Source: Vibrio sp. 16 (GTDB lineage Bacteria; Pseudomonadota; Gammaproteobacteria; Enterobacterales; Vibrionaceae). From it: a stretch of DNA of 64,000 nucleotides. Both the position numbers and the translations under genes were made by a program. The first letter of the stretch is position 1. Every line of letters starts with the position of its first letter. The notes below the pieces were generated by a model that saw only the letters and a list, made by a program, of their open reading frames with translations, did no database searches and was not told the DNA's origin. Below are positions 56,109 to 64,000 of this stretch, in pieces. The DNA lies in NCBI RefSeq assembly GCF_963681195.1, contig NZ_OY808997.1:1798001-1862000 (forward strand), given 5' to 3'.

Positions 56109-57002
56109 CTATGAGGTGGATTCAGCTATCGATTGAAGGTGAAATTGCCGCATTGATTGAATCTCCTGTGGCCAAAGATCAGGTTCGATCGTTTCTAAAA
56201 TCAAAGGGATACCATCAAATCTCGGGTCTTTGGAGATATACTCAAAACAATCCCAACCAATCTCGCCTTTACCGAGTGCGTGATGCCTGTCAACTTTGCC
56301 GCCCAAGGCAACTTTTGAGTCATTGATGTGCATTGCGCGTAAATAGTGCATACCAACAATGCGATCAAACTCAGCAAAGGTGGTCTCACATGCGTCAAAA
56401 TCCCTTAAGTCATAGCCAGCTGCGAAGGTGTGGCACGTATCAATACAGACACCGACACGAGATTTATCTTCTACTTGATCAATGATTTGTGCCAAATGCT
56501 CAAACCGCCAACCTAGGTTGGTTCCCTGCCCTGCCGTATTTTCGATCACCGCAATCACTTCAGGTACCGCTTTGTGGGCAAGGTTGATGGACTCGGCAAT
56601 TCTCGAGAGGCAATCTTGTTCCGAAATTTTCTTTAAATGACTCCCAGGATGGAAATTAAGCAAAGTAAGCCCTAACAAATGACAGCGTTTCATTTCATCG
56701 ATAAACGCTGCGCGCGATTTCTCGAGCTTATCATCTTCAGGGGCACCTAAATTAATCAAATAGGAGTCGTGAGGCAAAATCTGCCCTGCGTCGAATCCTA
56801 AGCGTTTACAGTTCGCCTTAAATGCTTGAATGATTTTGGGCTCCAATGGCTTCGCTGCCCATTGGCGCTGATTTTTGGTAAACAGTGCAAACGCATTTGC
56901 ACCGATCTCACTTGCTCTGAGCGGAGCCTGATCAACGCCGCCCGCGGCGGAAACGTGCGCTCCAATAAACTTACTTCCAAGCTCTCTTTTTAACATTGTC
57001 AT
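56109..57002 (-). CDS. nfo: Endonuclease IV (AP endonuclease)
   Basis: Nfo cuts DNA 5' of abasic sites and at some oxidised ends. The 297-residue TIM-barrel enzyme has [11 protein letters not shown] near 12, NFHPGSH near 117 and [13 protein letters not shown] near 151. It also has [15 protein letters not shown] near 184, MHINDSK near 223, [12 protein letters not shown] near 236 and LILETIEP near 266, covering the three-zinc ligand set. The start is ATG 57002, or ATG 56996 two codons in. It probably shares a message with the small ORF and ung, giving a compact base excision repair group. Confidence 0.96.
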   Translation of the reverse strand: MTMLKRELGSKFIGAHVSAAGGVDQAPLRASEIGANAFALFTKNQRQWAAKPLEPKIIQAFKANCKRLGFDAGQILPHDSYLINLGAPEDDKLEKSRAAFIDEMKRCHLLGLTLLNFHPGSHLKKISEQDCLSRIAESINLAHKAVPEVIAVIENTAGQGTNLGWRFEHLAQIIDQVEDKSRVGVCIDTCHTFAAGYDLRDFDACETTFAEFDRIVGMHYLRAMHINDSKVALGGKVDRHHALGKGEIGWDCFEYISKDPRFDGIPLILETIEPDLWPQEIQSMRQFHLQSIAESTS

Positions 57003-57163
57003 TTAATCACTTTACACTTTCAATATACGAACCATTTACCGCTTTTTTTCGGCGACAGGTCAACATTTAAACTCAATTTGTAGTAAATTTACTACAAATT
57101 GAGTTATTAACTATTTTTTATATTATCAAATATATTGTAACCACGTTGTTTTTAAAGAGTTTA

Positions 57164-57177
57164 TTGATTTAGAACAA
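57164..57177. promoter_or_regulatory. Upstream FNR-like site of grcA
   Basis: TTGATTTAGAACAA matches nine of ten positions of TTGAT-N4-ATCAA. Its centre is exactly 53 bases upstream of the second site. Confidence 0.6.
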
Positions 57178-57216
57178 TAAAATAACCTTCATAAAAATAA
57201 TGTTTTTAGTTGTTTT

Positions 57217-57230
57217 TTGACCTAAATCAA
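57217..57230. promoter_or_regulatory. Promoter-proximal FNR-like site of grcA
   Basis: TTGACCTAAATCAA matches nine of ten FNR positions and is centred about 41-43 bases before the start predicted from the TATAAT box, the class II activating position. Confidence 0.7.
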
Positions 57231-57254
57231 TATTATCATAAGGGATATTCGCTA

Positions 57255-57260
57255 TATAAT
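57255..57260 (+). promoter_or_regulatory. -10 element of the grcA promoter
   Basis: A perfect TATAAT within GCTATATAATAC; overlapping TATATA shifts the predicted start by two bases. No -35 hexamer is needed if FNR activates. Confidence 0.6.
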
Positions 57261-57325
57261 ACGTAGCTCAACAAAATTCGAAAGTTAACACCAATAACAC
57301 CACGTAAGTGGACTAGGAGACGGTA

Positions 57326-57703
57326 ATGATCCAAGGTATTCAAATCACTAAAGCAGCTAACGATGACCTACTAAACTCGATCTGGCTACTTGATAGCGAA
57401 AAGAACGAAGCACGTTGTGTCGCAGCAAACGCAGGCTTCGAAGCTGACCAAGTTGTAGCGATCAACGATCTCGGTGACTACGAAAGCCGCGAAGTTGCTA
57501 TCGAAACGGCTCCACGTATTGAAGGTGGTCAACACCTAAACGTAAACGTTCTTAAGCGTGAAACGCTAGAAGATGCAGTAGCAAACCCAGAGAAATACCC
57601 ACAGCTAACGATTCGCGTTTCTGGCTATGCGGTTCGTTTCAACTCTCTAACTCAAGAGCAACAACGTGACGTTATCGCACGTACGTTCACTGAATCTCTA
57701 TAA
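57326..57703 (+). CDS. grcA: Autonomous glycyl radical cofactor GrcA
   Basis: GrcA (YfiD) replaces the broken C-terminal radical piece of pyruvate formate-lyase after oxygen damage. The 125-residue protein has the glycyl-radical sequence [13 protein letters not shown] near 98-110, with the radical glycine in VSGYAV, and the Vibrio/E. coli-type N-terminus [21 protein letters not shown] precedes the ATG. Two FNR-like sites before it predict strong low-oxygen induction, and a strong terminator follows, so it is a single-gene unit. Confidence 0.97.
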   Translation: MIQGIQITKAANDDLLNSIWLLDSEKNEARCVAANAGFEADQVVAINDLGDYESREVAIETAPRIEGGQHLNVNVLKRETLEDAVANPEKYPQLTIRVSGYAVRFNSLTQEQQRDVIARTFTESL

Positions 57704-57726
57704 GTTTTAGAGCAAAGAATACACAG

Positions 57727-57752
57727 ACGGCGCCATTCGGCGCCGTTTTTTT
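57727..57752 (+). terminator. Rho-independent terminator after grcA
   Basis: ACGGCGCC/GGCGCCGT with a four-base loop is followed by seven T residues, 23 bases past the stop. Confidence 0.92.
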
Positions 57753-57841
57753 ATTTAAGCATGTCACTATCTTCAATGATGCATAGCATCAGCAAATCAG
57801 TTACATTGATGAACCGCATCTCAATGGACGGGTAACCAACT

Positions 57842-58702
57842 ATGCTTCTGGAAGGCATCGAAACTCTACTTGTATTAAGCAAAGCCAAAACAATGAGTCG
57901 AGCCGGCAGTCTGCTTTACATTAGTCAATCAGCCGTGAGTAAGCGCATTGCCAATTTAGAGAAAAAAATGGGCAAAAAGCTGATTGTGCCTGCGGGTCGA
58001 AATATTCAACTCACTCAAGATGCCATCAACCTTATCGAAAGTATTAGCCCGACATTTAAAGAACTCCAAGGGCTTATCCACGAACAACAAGCGCTTCCAG
58101 ATTCAACGCCGCTACGTTTAGACTGTTCTGAAACCCTAGTCGCAGGCTACCTTCACTCGATTCTAGGCAATTATGTCGAGCTCGATCCGCATATTACGCT
58201 GACGACAAACCATACACCAAGAATCATTGAGCATGTTCAATCGGGGAAAGCGCATATCGGCATTTGCGCCGGCTATCTGCCTAAACACCCAAGCCTGCTT
58301 CAATTGCATTTAATTGACGAGCCATTTTATGTCGTTTCAAAGCAATATATTCGCCATATGCCTGACACCATCATCACCAATGATCTCAGCAATCCAGCTA
58401 ACACTTATCAAATCAAGATACTGAGTAAACTCAATGTAGAACCTGTGATGCAAATGGACTCTTATACTGCATCCACTCAGTTGGCGATCTCAGGCATCGC
58501 CCCTGCCCTCATTCCACTGTCAGTCATCAAGGCGATGAAAATCGAACCAGAATACTGCTTTCATTTTGAACAGCTCACGCCTTTATATCGACCGATTCAT
58601 ATCTGCATGCGCCCGTCTTCATACCGAAATCCGCGCATTAAATCACTGACAGAAGCCATTGCTGATGTTGTTCCCAAAGTAGCTTCAGAGCCATTAGCAT
58701 AG
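57842..58702 (+). CDS. LysR-family transcriptional regulator
   Basis: A 286-residue LysR-type regulator. The N-terminal helix-turn-helix is clear: LLVLSKAKTMSRAGSLLYISQSAVSKRIANLEKKMGKKL at about 9-47, in which Ser and Val replace a few usual residues. The C-terminal effector domain runs from about 90. No effector can be inferred. Its 3' end overlaps the convergent TSUP permease gene by 65 bases, and that gene is its most likely, though unproven, target. A GGGTAACC before the ATG is a weak ribosome site. Confidence 0.9.
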   Translation: MLLEGIETLLVLSKAKTMSRAGSLLYISQSAVSKRIANLEKKMGKKLIVPAGRNIQLTQDAINLIESISPTFKELQGLIHEQQALPDSTPLRLDCSETLVAGYLHSILGNYVELDPHITLTTNHTPRIIEHVQSGKAHIGICAGYLPKHPSLLQLHLIDEPFYVVSKQYIRHMPDTIITNDLSNPANTYQIKILSKLNVEPVMQMDSYTASTQLAISGIAPALIPLSVIKAMKIEPEYCFHFEQLTPLYRPIHICMRPSSYRNPRIKSLTEAIADVVPKVASEPLA

Positions 58703-59417
58703 ACATGGTAATCACCAAAGGGCGAATCCATTTTTGGCCTTTAGTGACGACAACCTTAGCGCCCAACTGAGCCCCCATAAATCCGCCGATCGCCATCACC
58801 AAACCTAACTCCCACACAGGCAAACCTGCAAGTATAAAAAAGAGTAGCGCGGCGATATTTGACGTAAAGTTAAGCACCTTAGTCCGAGCCGTTGCGTCCA
58901 CCAGAGAGAAGTGACCAAAAGCGACGAAACAGACCGTAAAAATGGAGCCCGTTCCAGGGCCAAAGAAACCATCATAAAAGCCCACCCCACCACCAACGCT
59001 AAACGCAAACATGGCTTCCGAAACCTTCGCTTCACCAGAGTGCTGCTTGGTTTTCGGCATCAGCAGAAAGTATAGCGAAATAGCGACCAGTAGAATCGGG
59101 ATCAGACTCGTCAGTACACCCGCATCTATATACTGTACAGCTTCAGCCCCCACCGCTGAGCCAATAAACGTGCAGGCAATAGCAAGGCGCATCTCTTTAA
59201 TGCTAACAATACCATTGCGGATAAAATACCAGCTTGCGGAGAAACTACCGAATGAGCTTTGAAGTTTGTTCGTTGCCAGAGCTTGAGTCGGTGGAACGCC
59301 CGCCGCCAAAAGTGCGGGCAAAGTGAGTAGCCCTCCGCCACCTGCCATCGCATCGATGAAACCTGCGGCCGTCGCAACAAAGAAAAGAATCGTCAGTATT
59401 TCGAGTGTAAGTTCCAT
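58638..59417 (-). CDS. TSUP (TauE/SafE)-family permease
   Basis: A 259-residue inner-membrane protein of the TSUP family, related to YfcA, which moves sulfur-containing or organic anions. It has about eight helices and the paired family motifs: GFIDAMAGGGGLLTLPALLAAGVPP near 21-44 and GFYDGFFGPGTGSIF near 144-158, then NFTSNIAALLFF near 185. ATG 59417 is preferred over a TTG two codons up; no ribosome site is evident. It converges on, and overlaps, the LysR gene. Confidence 0.9.
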   Translation of the reverse strand: MELTLEILTILFFVATAAGFIDAMAGGGGLLTLPALLAAGVPPTQALATNKLQSSFGSFSASWYFIRNGIVSIKEMRLAIACTFIGSAVGAEAVQYIDAGVLTSLIPILLVAISLYFLLMPKTKQHSGEAKVSEAMFAFSVGGGVGFYDGFFGPGTGSIFTVCFVAFGHFSLVDATARTKVLNFTSNIAALLFFILAGLPVWELGLVMAIGGFMGAQLGAKVVVTKGQKWIRPLVITMSMLMALKLLWEQHQQWLLSVI

Positions 59418-59526
59418 TTTCAATCAATTAGTTATCAATCGCTACCCATCAAAATACCACCAAGTTAACAATTCCCTTAGAGAAACATTCGACTTAAATC
59501 CATTCCAATTTTTCACCATTAAATAC

Positions 59527-59555
59527 AAAAAAAAAGCCCACTCAAATGAGTGGGC
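59527..59555 (-). terminator. Rho-independent terminator after carB
   Basis: GCCCACTCA/TGAGTGGGC with a two-base loop is followed on the minus strand by a nine-base T run, 42 bases past carB. Confidence 0.92.
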
Positions 59556-59597
59556 AATGAGGTTGTCATATAAGCTCTGTTGCGAGCCTACTGATTT

Positions 59598-62500
59598 TTA
59601 TTTAGCTTCATTCTCTGCAACTTTTGCGTGCAATTCTTGTACTGATGTTACTGACGTTTTCGCGTCTGCAGTGTGAGCCATACATACAGCAAATGCAGCG
59701 TTTAAGGTTGTTGTGTAGTTCACTTTCTCAGCCAACGCACCACGACGTAGTACTTTTGAATCTTCAATCGCTTGACGACCAGCAGCCGTGTTTACGATGT
59801 AGGTGTACTCGTTGTTCTTGATACGGTCAAGAATGTGTGGACGACCTTCATGTACCTTGTTCACTAGACGTGGGTTAATGCCTGCTTCGCCTAGAATAAC
59901 TGCCGTACCGTGCGTTGCATCCAGCTGGTAACCAAGCTTAGTGAGCTTAGATGCTAGGTCAACTACACGCTGCTTATCGCCTTCACGAACAGACAGTAGA
60001 GCACGACCACCTTCTGGGTAAACTGCGCCACAACCTAGTTCTGCTTTCGCGTAAGCTTCTGCGAACGTTGCACCAACACCCATAACCTCACCAGTAGAGC
60101 GCATCTCTGGGCCCAACAGTGGGTCAACACCAGGGAACTTGTTGAATGGCAGAACCACTTCTTTCACTGAGTAATAAGGTGGGATGATTTCTTTCGTAAA
60201 GCCCTGAGACTCTAGAGATTGACCAGCCATAACACGTGCAGCGATTTTCGCTAGTGGTGCACCCGTTGCTTTAGATACGAATGGTACTGTACGCGCAGCA
60301 CGTGGGTTAACCTCGATTAGGTAAACCTTGTTGTTCTTAACCGCAAACTGAGTGTTCATTAGGCCACGTACACCCAATTCGAAAGCGAGCTTTTCAACTT
60401 GCTCACGCATCACATCTTGGATCTCTTGGCTTAGCGTGTAAGCAGGTAGAGAACATGCAGAGTCACCTGAGTGAACACCCGCTTGCTCGATGTGCTCCAT
60501 GATACCGCCAATTACTACGCGCTCACCGTCACAAATCGCATCGATGTCAACTTCTACAGCATCATCAAGGAAGCTATCTAGAAGAACTGGAGACTCATTC
60601 GATACACTTACTGCTTCGTTGAAGTAGCGACGTAGGTCTTGCTCATCGTAGACGATTTCCATCGCACGCCCACCTAGAACGTAAGAAGGACGAACAACCA
60701 ACGGAAAGCCAATTTCTTTTGATTTTTCAACCGCTTGCTCTAGCGTCGTAACCGTTGCGTTCTCTGGCTGTAGAAGACCTAAACGGTCAACAGCAACTTG
60801 GAAACGCTCACGGTCTTCTGCGCGGTCAATTGCATCCGGGCTAGTACCAATGATTGGCACACCTGCTGCTTCAAGTGCACGAGCCAGTTTAAGTGGCGTT
60901 TGACCACCGTATTGAACGATAACGCCTTTTGGCTTCTCAACACGGACGATTGAAAGCACATCTTCCAGAGTTACTGGTTCAAAGTACAGACGGTCTGAAG
61001 TGTCGTAATCAGTAGAAACTGTCTCAGGGTTACAGTTAACCATGATGGTTTCGTAACCATCTTCACGCAGTGCGAGTGAAGCGTGTACACAACAGTAGTC
61101 AAATTCGATACCTTGACCGATACGGTTAGGACCACCGCCCAGAACCATGATTTTGTCTTTATCTGTTGGCTGCGCTTCACACTCTTCATCGTAAGATGAG
61201 TACATGTACGCCGTGTCAGAAGAGAACTCAGCCGCACACGTATCAACGCGTTTGTACACTGGGTGGATGTCGTACTGGTCGCGTAGACGGCGAATTTCAC
61301 TTTCAGACACACCTAAGATTGTAGAGAGGCGAGCATCAGAGAACCCTTTGCGCTTCATCTTACGCAAAACGTCTTGAGTTAGACCTGCGAAACCACCCGC
61401 TTTTACTTCGTTTTCTAGGTTAACTAACTCTTCGATTTGAACTAGGAACCAGCGGTCAATTGCTGTTAGGTTAAATACACCTTCCACAGACATGCCAGCA
61501 CGGAATGCGTCTGCGATGTACCAAATACGCTCAGCACCCGCTTCTTTTAACTCGTGACGAATTGTTGTTAGTGCGTCTGGCGCATCCAGATCAACCATTT
61601 CATCAAAGCCATTCACGCCTACTTCAAGGCCACGCAGTGCTTTTTGTAGAGATTCTTGTTGGTTACGACCGATAGCCATAACCTCACCCACAGACTTCAT
61701 CTGAGTCGTCAGACGGTCGTTAGCACCTGCAAATTTCTCGAAGTTAAAGCGAGGAATCTTGGTCACTACGTAGTCGATGGTTGGTTCGAATGACGCCGGA
61801 GTCGCACCACCCGTGATATCATTTTGTAGCTCATCAAGCGTGAAGCCCACTGCCAGTTTCGCCGCAATCTTAGCAATTGGGAAACCTGTTGCCTTAGAAG
61901 CAAGCGCAGAAGAGCGAGATACACGTGGGTTCATCTCGATGATAACCATACGGCCATCTTTCGGGTTAATACCAAACTGTACGTTTGAACCACCTGTCTC
62001 AACACCTATTTCACGCAGTACCGCTAGAGATGCGTTACGCATCAACTGATACTCTTTGTCAGTCAGAGTCTGTGCTGGAGCTACTGTGATTGAGTCACCC
62101 GTGTGGATGCCCATTGGGTCAAAGTTTTCGATAGAACATACGATGATACAGTTGTCCGCTTTGTCACGGACTACTTCCATCTCATACTCTTTCCAACCGA
62201 TAAGAGATTCATCGATAAGAAGTTCGTTAGTTGGCGACAGGTCCAGACCACGACGACAAATCTCTTCGAACTCTTCTTTGTTATAAGCGATACCACCGCC
62301 AGTACCACCCATAGTGAACGACGGACGGATGATACAAGGGAAGCCAACCATATCAAGAACGGCGTATGCTTCTTCCATCGTTTTCGCAGTATCAGCGCGA
62401 GGACACTCAAGGCCGATTGACTTCATCGCTTTATCGAAGCGAGAACGGTCTTCGGCTTTGTCGATTGCGTCAGCTGTTGCACCAATCATTTCTACGCCGA

Positions 62501-62831
62501 ATTCTGCAAGTACGCCGTGTTTCTCTAGGTCTAGTGCACAGTTAAGAGCTGTCTGACCACCCATTGTTGGCAGTACTGCATCAGGGCGCTCTTTCTCGAT
62601 GATCTTACGAACCACTTCCCACTGGATTGGTTCGATGTAAGTTGCATCCGCCATGTCTGGGTCAGTCATGATGGTTGCTGGGTTTGAGTTTACAAGGATA
62701 ACTCGGTAACCCTCTTCACGCAGTGCTTTACATGCTTGTGCACCAGAGTAGTCAAACTCACATGCCTGACCGATAACAATCGGGCCTGCACCTAGAATTA
62801 GAATACTTTTTAAGTCAGTACGTTTTGGCAT
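59598..62831 (-). CDS. carB: Carbamoyl-phosphate synthase, large subunit
   Basis: CarB makes carbamoyl phosphate from bicarbonate, ammonia (from CarA) and two ATP, for arginine and pyrimidine synthesis. The 1077-residue protein has two homologous ATP-grasp halves (each with GGQTALNCA or GGQTPLKLA, and [13 protein letters not shown] or [14 protein letters not shown]) joined by an oligomerisation domain. It ends in an allosteric MGS-like domain from about 935, where UMP and ornithine act in E. coli. It follows carA by 16 bases and ends at a strong terminator. Confidence 0.98.
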   Translation of the reverse strand: MPKRTDLKSILILGAGPIVIGQACEFDYSGAQACKALREEGYRVILVNSNPATIMTDPDMADATYIEPIQWEVVRKIIEKERPDAVLPTMGGQTALNCALDLEKHGVLAEFGVEMIGATADAIDKAEDRSRFDKAMKSIGLECPRADTAKTMEEAYAVLDMVGFPCIIRPSFTMGGTGGGIAYNKEEFEEICRRGLDLSPTNELLIDESLIGWKEYEMEVVRDKADNCIIVCSIENFDPMGIHTGDSITVAPAQTLTDKEYQLMRNASLAVLREIGVETGGSNVQFGINPKDGRMVIIEMNPRVSRSSALASKATGFPIAKIAAKLAVGFTLDELQNDITGGATPASFEPTIDYVVTKIPRFNFEKFAGANDRLTTQMKSVGEVMAIGRNQQESLQKALRGLEVGVNGFDEMVDLDAPDALTTIRHELKEAGAERIWYIADAFRAGMSVEGVFNLTAIDRWFLVQIEELVNLENEVKAGGFAGLTQDVLRKMKRKGFSDARLSTILGVSESEIRRLRDQYDIHPVYKRVDTCAAEFSSDTAYMYSSYDEECEAQPTDKDKIMVLGGGPNRIGQGIEFDYCCVHASLALREDGYETIMVNCNPETVSTDYDTSDRLYFEPVTLEDVLSIVRVEKPKGVIVQYGGQTPLKLARALEAAGVPIIGTSPDAIDRAEDRERFQVAVDRLGLLQPENATVTTLEQAVEKSKEIGFPLVVRPSYVLGGRAMEIVYDEQDLRRYFNEAVSVSNESPVLLDSFLDDAVEVDIDAICDGERVVIGGIMEHIEQAGVHSGDSACSLPAYTLSQEIQDVMREQVEKLAFELGVRGLMNTQFAVKNNKVYLIEVNPRAARTVPFVSKATGAPLAKIAARVMAGQSLESQGFTKEIIPPYYSVKEVVLPFNKFPGVDPLLGPEMRSTGEVMGVGATFAEAYAKAELGCGAVYPEGGRALLSVREGDKQRVVDLASKLTKLGYQLDATHGTAVILGEAGINPRLVNKVHEGRPHILDRIKNNEYTYIVNTAAGRQAIEDSKVLRRGALAEKVNYTTTLNAAFAVCMAHTADAKTSVTSVQELHAKVAENEAK

Positions 62832-62847
62832 TCTCTACTACTCCGAA

Positions 62848-63987
62848 TTAAGCGCTGTGTTGTTTGATTAGTTCGATAAAGTGGTCAAATAGCGGAGCCG
62901 CGTCGTGTGGACCTGGGCTTGCTTCCGGGTGACCTTGGAAGCTAAATGCTGGCTTATCTGTGCGGTGAATACCTTGTAGAGAGCCATCAAATAGTGACAC
63001 GTGAGTTGCACGTAGGTTCTCAGGCAGTGTCGCTTCATCAGCGGCGAAACCATGGTTTTGAGACGTAATCATAACAACGTTGCGGTCTAGGTCTTTAACC
63101 GGGTGGTTTGCACCGTGGTGACCAAACTTCATTTTCACTGTCTTAGCACCAGATGCCAAAGCTAGGATTTGGTGACCTAGACAGATACCAAAGATCGGTA
63201 GGCCTTTTTCTAGGAATACTTTTGTTGCTTCAATGGCGTAAGTACATGGTTCTGGATCACCAGGGCCGTTTGATAGGAAAACGCCATCTGGGTTTAAAGC
63301 CAACACTTCTTCTGCACTTGTTTCTGCAGGTACAACCGTTAGGCGGCAGCCTCGGTCAACAAGCATGCGCAGGATGTTACGTTTCGCACCGAAGTCGTAG
63401 GCAACAACGTGATATGGCAACTCGCTGTCGTCTTGCGCTTCAGGAAGTCCACCCTCAAGCGTCCACGAACCTTGTTTCCATTGATACGCTTCTTTTGTTG
63501 TAACTTCTTTCGCAAGGTCCATACCTTTTAGGCCAGGGAATTCTTTCGCTTTAGCCAGAGCTAGAGCCTCGTCTAAGTTGTTACCTGCAACGATACAACC
63601 GTTCTGTGCACCTTTCTCACGTAGGATGCGCGTAAGTTTACGCGTATCGATATCAGCAATGCCGACGATATTTTGCGACTTAAGGTAATCAGAAAGAGTT
63701 TGTTCACTGCGGAAGTTAGAAGCGACAAGAGGAAGGTCGCGAATCACAAGGCCTTGTGCGTGGATTGAAGAAGACTCTTCGTCTTCGGTATTGGTACCGG
63801 TATTGCCAATGTGAGGATAAGTAAGGGTGACGATCTGTTGGGAATAGGAAGGATCAGTGAGGATTTCTTGGTACCCCGTCATCGAGGTATTAAAAACGAC
63901 TTCACCAACGGATGAACCATCTGCTCCAATGGAAACACCGTGGAACACTGTCCCATCTTCTAGGACTAACAGTGCTGATTTACTCAA
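62848..63987 (-). CDS. carA: Carbamoyl-phosphate synthase, small (glutaminase) subunit
   Basis: CarA frees ammonia from glutamine and passes it to CarB. The 379-residue protein has an N-terminal CPSase domain ([15 protein letters not shown] near 6) and a class I glutamine amidotransferase domain. The latter has [12 protein letters not shown] near 237, the catalytic Cys in [13 protein letters not shown] near 267 and the His-Glu pair in [13 protein letters not shown] near 350. The start is TTG 63987, supported by a near-perfect GGAGG eight bases before. The operon promoters lie beyond the window, so arginine and pyrimidine control cannot be seen. Confidence 0.97.
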   Translation of the reverse strand: MSKSALLVLEDGTVFHGVSIGADGSSVGEVVFNTSMTGYQEILTDPSYSQQIVTLTYPHIGNTGTNTEDEESSSIHAQGLVIRDLPLVASNFRSEQTLSDYLKSQNIVGIADIDTRKLTRILREKGAQNGCIVAGNNLDEALALAKAKEFPGLKGMDLAKEVTTKEAYQWKQGSWTLEGGLPEAQDDSELPYHVVAYDFGAKRNILRMLVDRGCRLTVVPAETSAEEVLALNPDGVFLSNGPGDPEPCTYAIEATKVFLEKGLPIFGICLGHQILALASGAKTVKMKFGHHGANHPVKDLDRNVVMITSQNHGFAADEATLPENLRATHVSLFDGSLQGIHRTDKPAFSFQGHPEASPGPHDAAPLFDHFIELIKQHSA

Positions 63988-64000
63988 GACAACCTCCAGA

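Noticed and set aside
59624..62556. Several plus-strand frames of 65-105 residues opposite carB
   Set aside because: Antisense shadows of a highly conserved gene; none has start signals or recognisable domains.
1..64000. Prophage, insertion sequence, toxin-antitoxin, CRISPR or tRNA genes
   Set aside because: I looked through the intergenic regions and ORFs and saw no transposase, integrase, repeat array or cloverleaf; the window appears to be core chromosome.

Overview
This window is a stretch of ordinary core chromosome from a gammaproteobacterium of the genus Vibrio. The evidence is a complete Na+-translocating NADH:quinone reductase operon with its maturation factors, an OmpK/Tsx-type outer-membrane channel, a Vibrio-type set of small conserved proteins (NqrM, DUF3545, DUF5363), and a gene order that from memory follows V. 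cholerae chromosome I roughly from proBA to carAB. I cannot name the species. I see no mobile elements, prophage, CRISPR arrays, rRNA or tRNA genes, and base composition looks even throughout. Almost every gene is a recognisable housekeeping gene. The less described material lies in small ORFs, leaders and intergenic RNA structure.

Layout. 1-6061: proline synthesis (proA, cut by the window edge, and proB), the RpoS partner crl, frsA, then gpt and an NCS2 purine permease, both with PurR-like operators. 6062-7090: an intergenic region holding an unrecognised 28-residue ORF with its own ribosome site, terminator, and FNR- and CRP-like boxes. 7091-11243: pepD and a RimB-like/RimK/M14-like ribosomal-protein glutamylation cluster. 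11314-20175: an NSS transporter, a CHASE4-GGDEF cyclase, a DUF2884 protein, a Gre-like factor, a RecQ-family helicase, dinB with a LexA box, and a REC-REC-GGDEF regulator. 20240-27485: nqrM, apbE and nqrFEDCBA. 27918-32122: bolA divergent from rlmG, then yajG-ppiA-ampG. 32174-34058: ECF sigma factor, ChrR-type anti-sigma factor and a Lon-N domain protein. 34403-43685: ompK, panE-yajL-csdA, radA, a two-PilZ protein (PlzC-like), serB and smp. 43774-50147: deoCABD, an XapX-domain gene and nupC. 50352-57703: the yaaA-DUF5363-yjjV operon, an alanine symporter, DUF3545, a hemerythrin protein, ung, a 34-residue ORF, nfo, and the glycyl-radical spare part grcA. 57842-63987: a LysR regulator overlapping a TSUP permease tail to tail, then carAB.

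How the genes work together. One theme is nucleoside and base salvage: OmpK takes nucleosides through the outer membrane, NupC through the inner membrane, DeoABCD break them down, and Gpt with the NCS2 permease recycle purine bases. The sequence shows candidate CRP sites before ompK and nupC and PurR-like boxes before gpt, the NCS2 gene and ompK. A second theme is sodium energetics: Na+-NQR with ApbE and NqrM makes the sodium gradient that NupC, the NSS carrier and the alanine symporter are expected to use. DNA repair is represented by dinB, a recQ-type helicase, radA, ung and nfo. Cyclic di-GMP signalling is represented by two predicted cyclases and one receptor. FNR-like sites before grcA, and before the 28-residue ORF, suggest oxygen control.

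All promoter and operator calls are consensus matches made by eye. Protein identities come from motif and family recognition, not from database searches.
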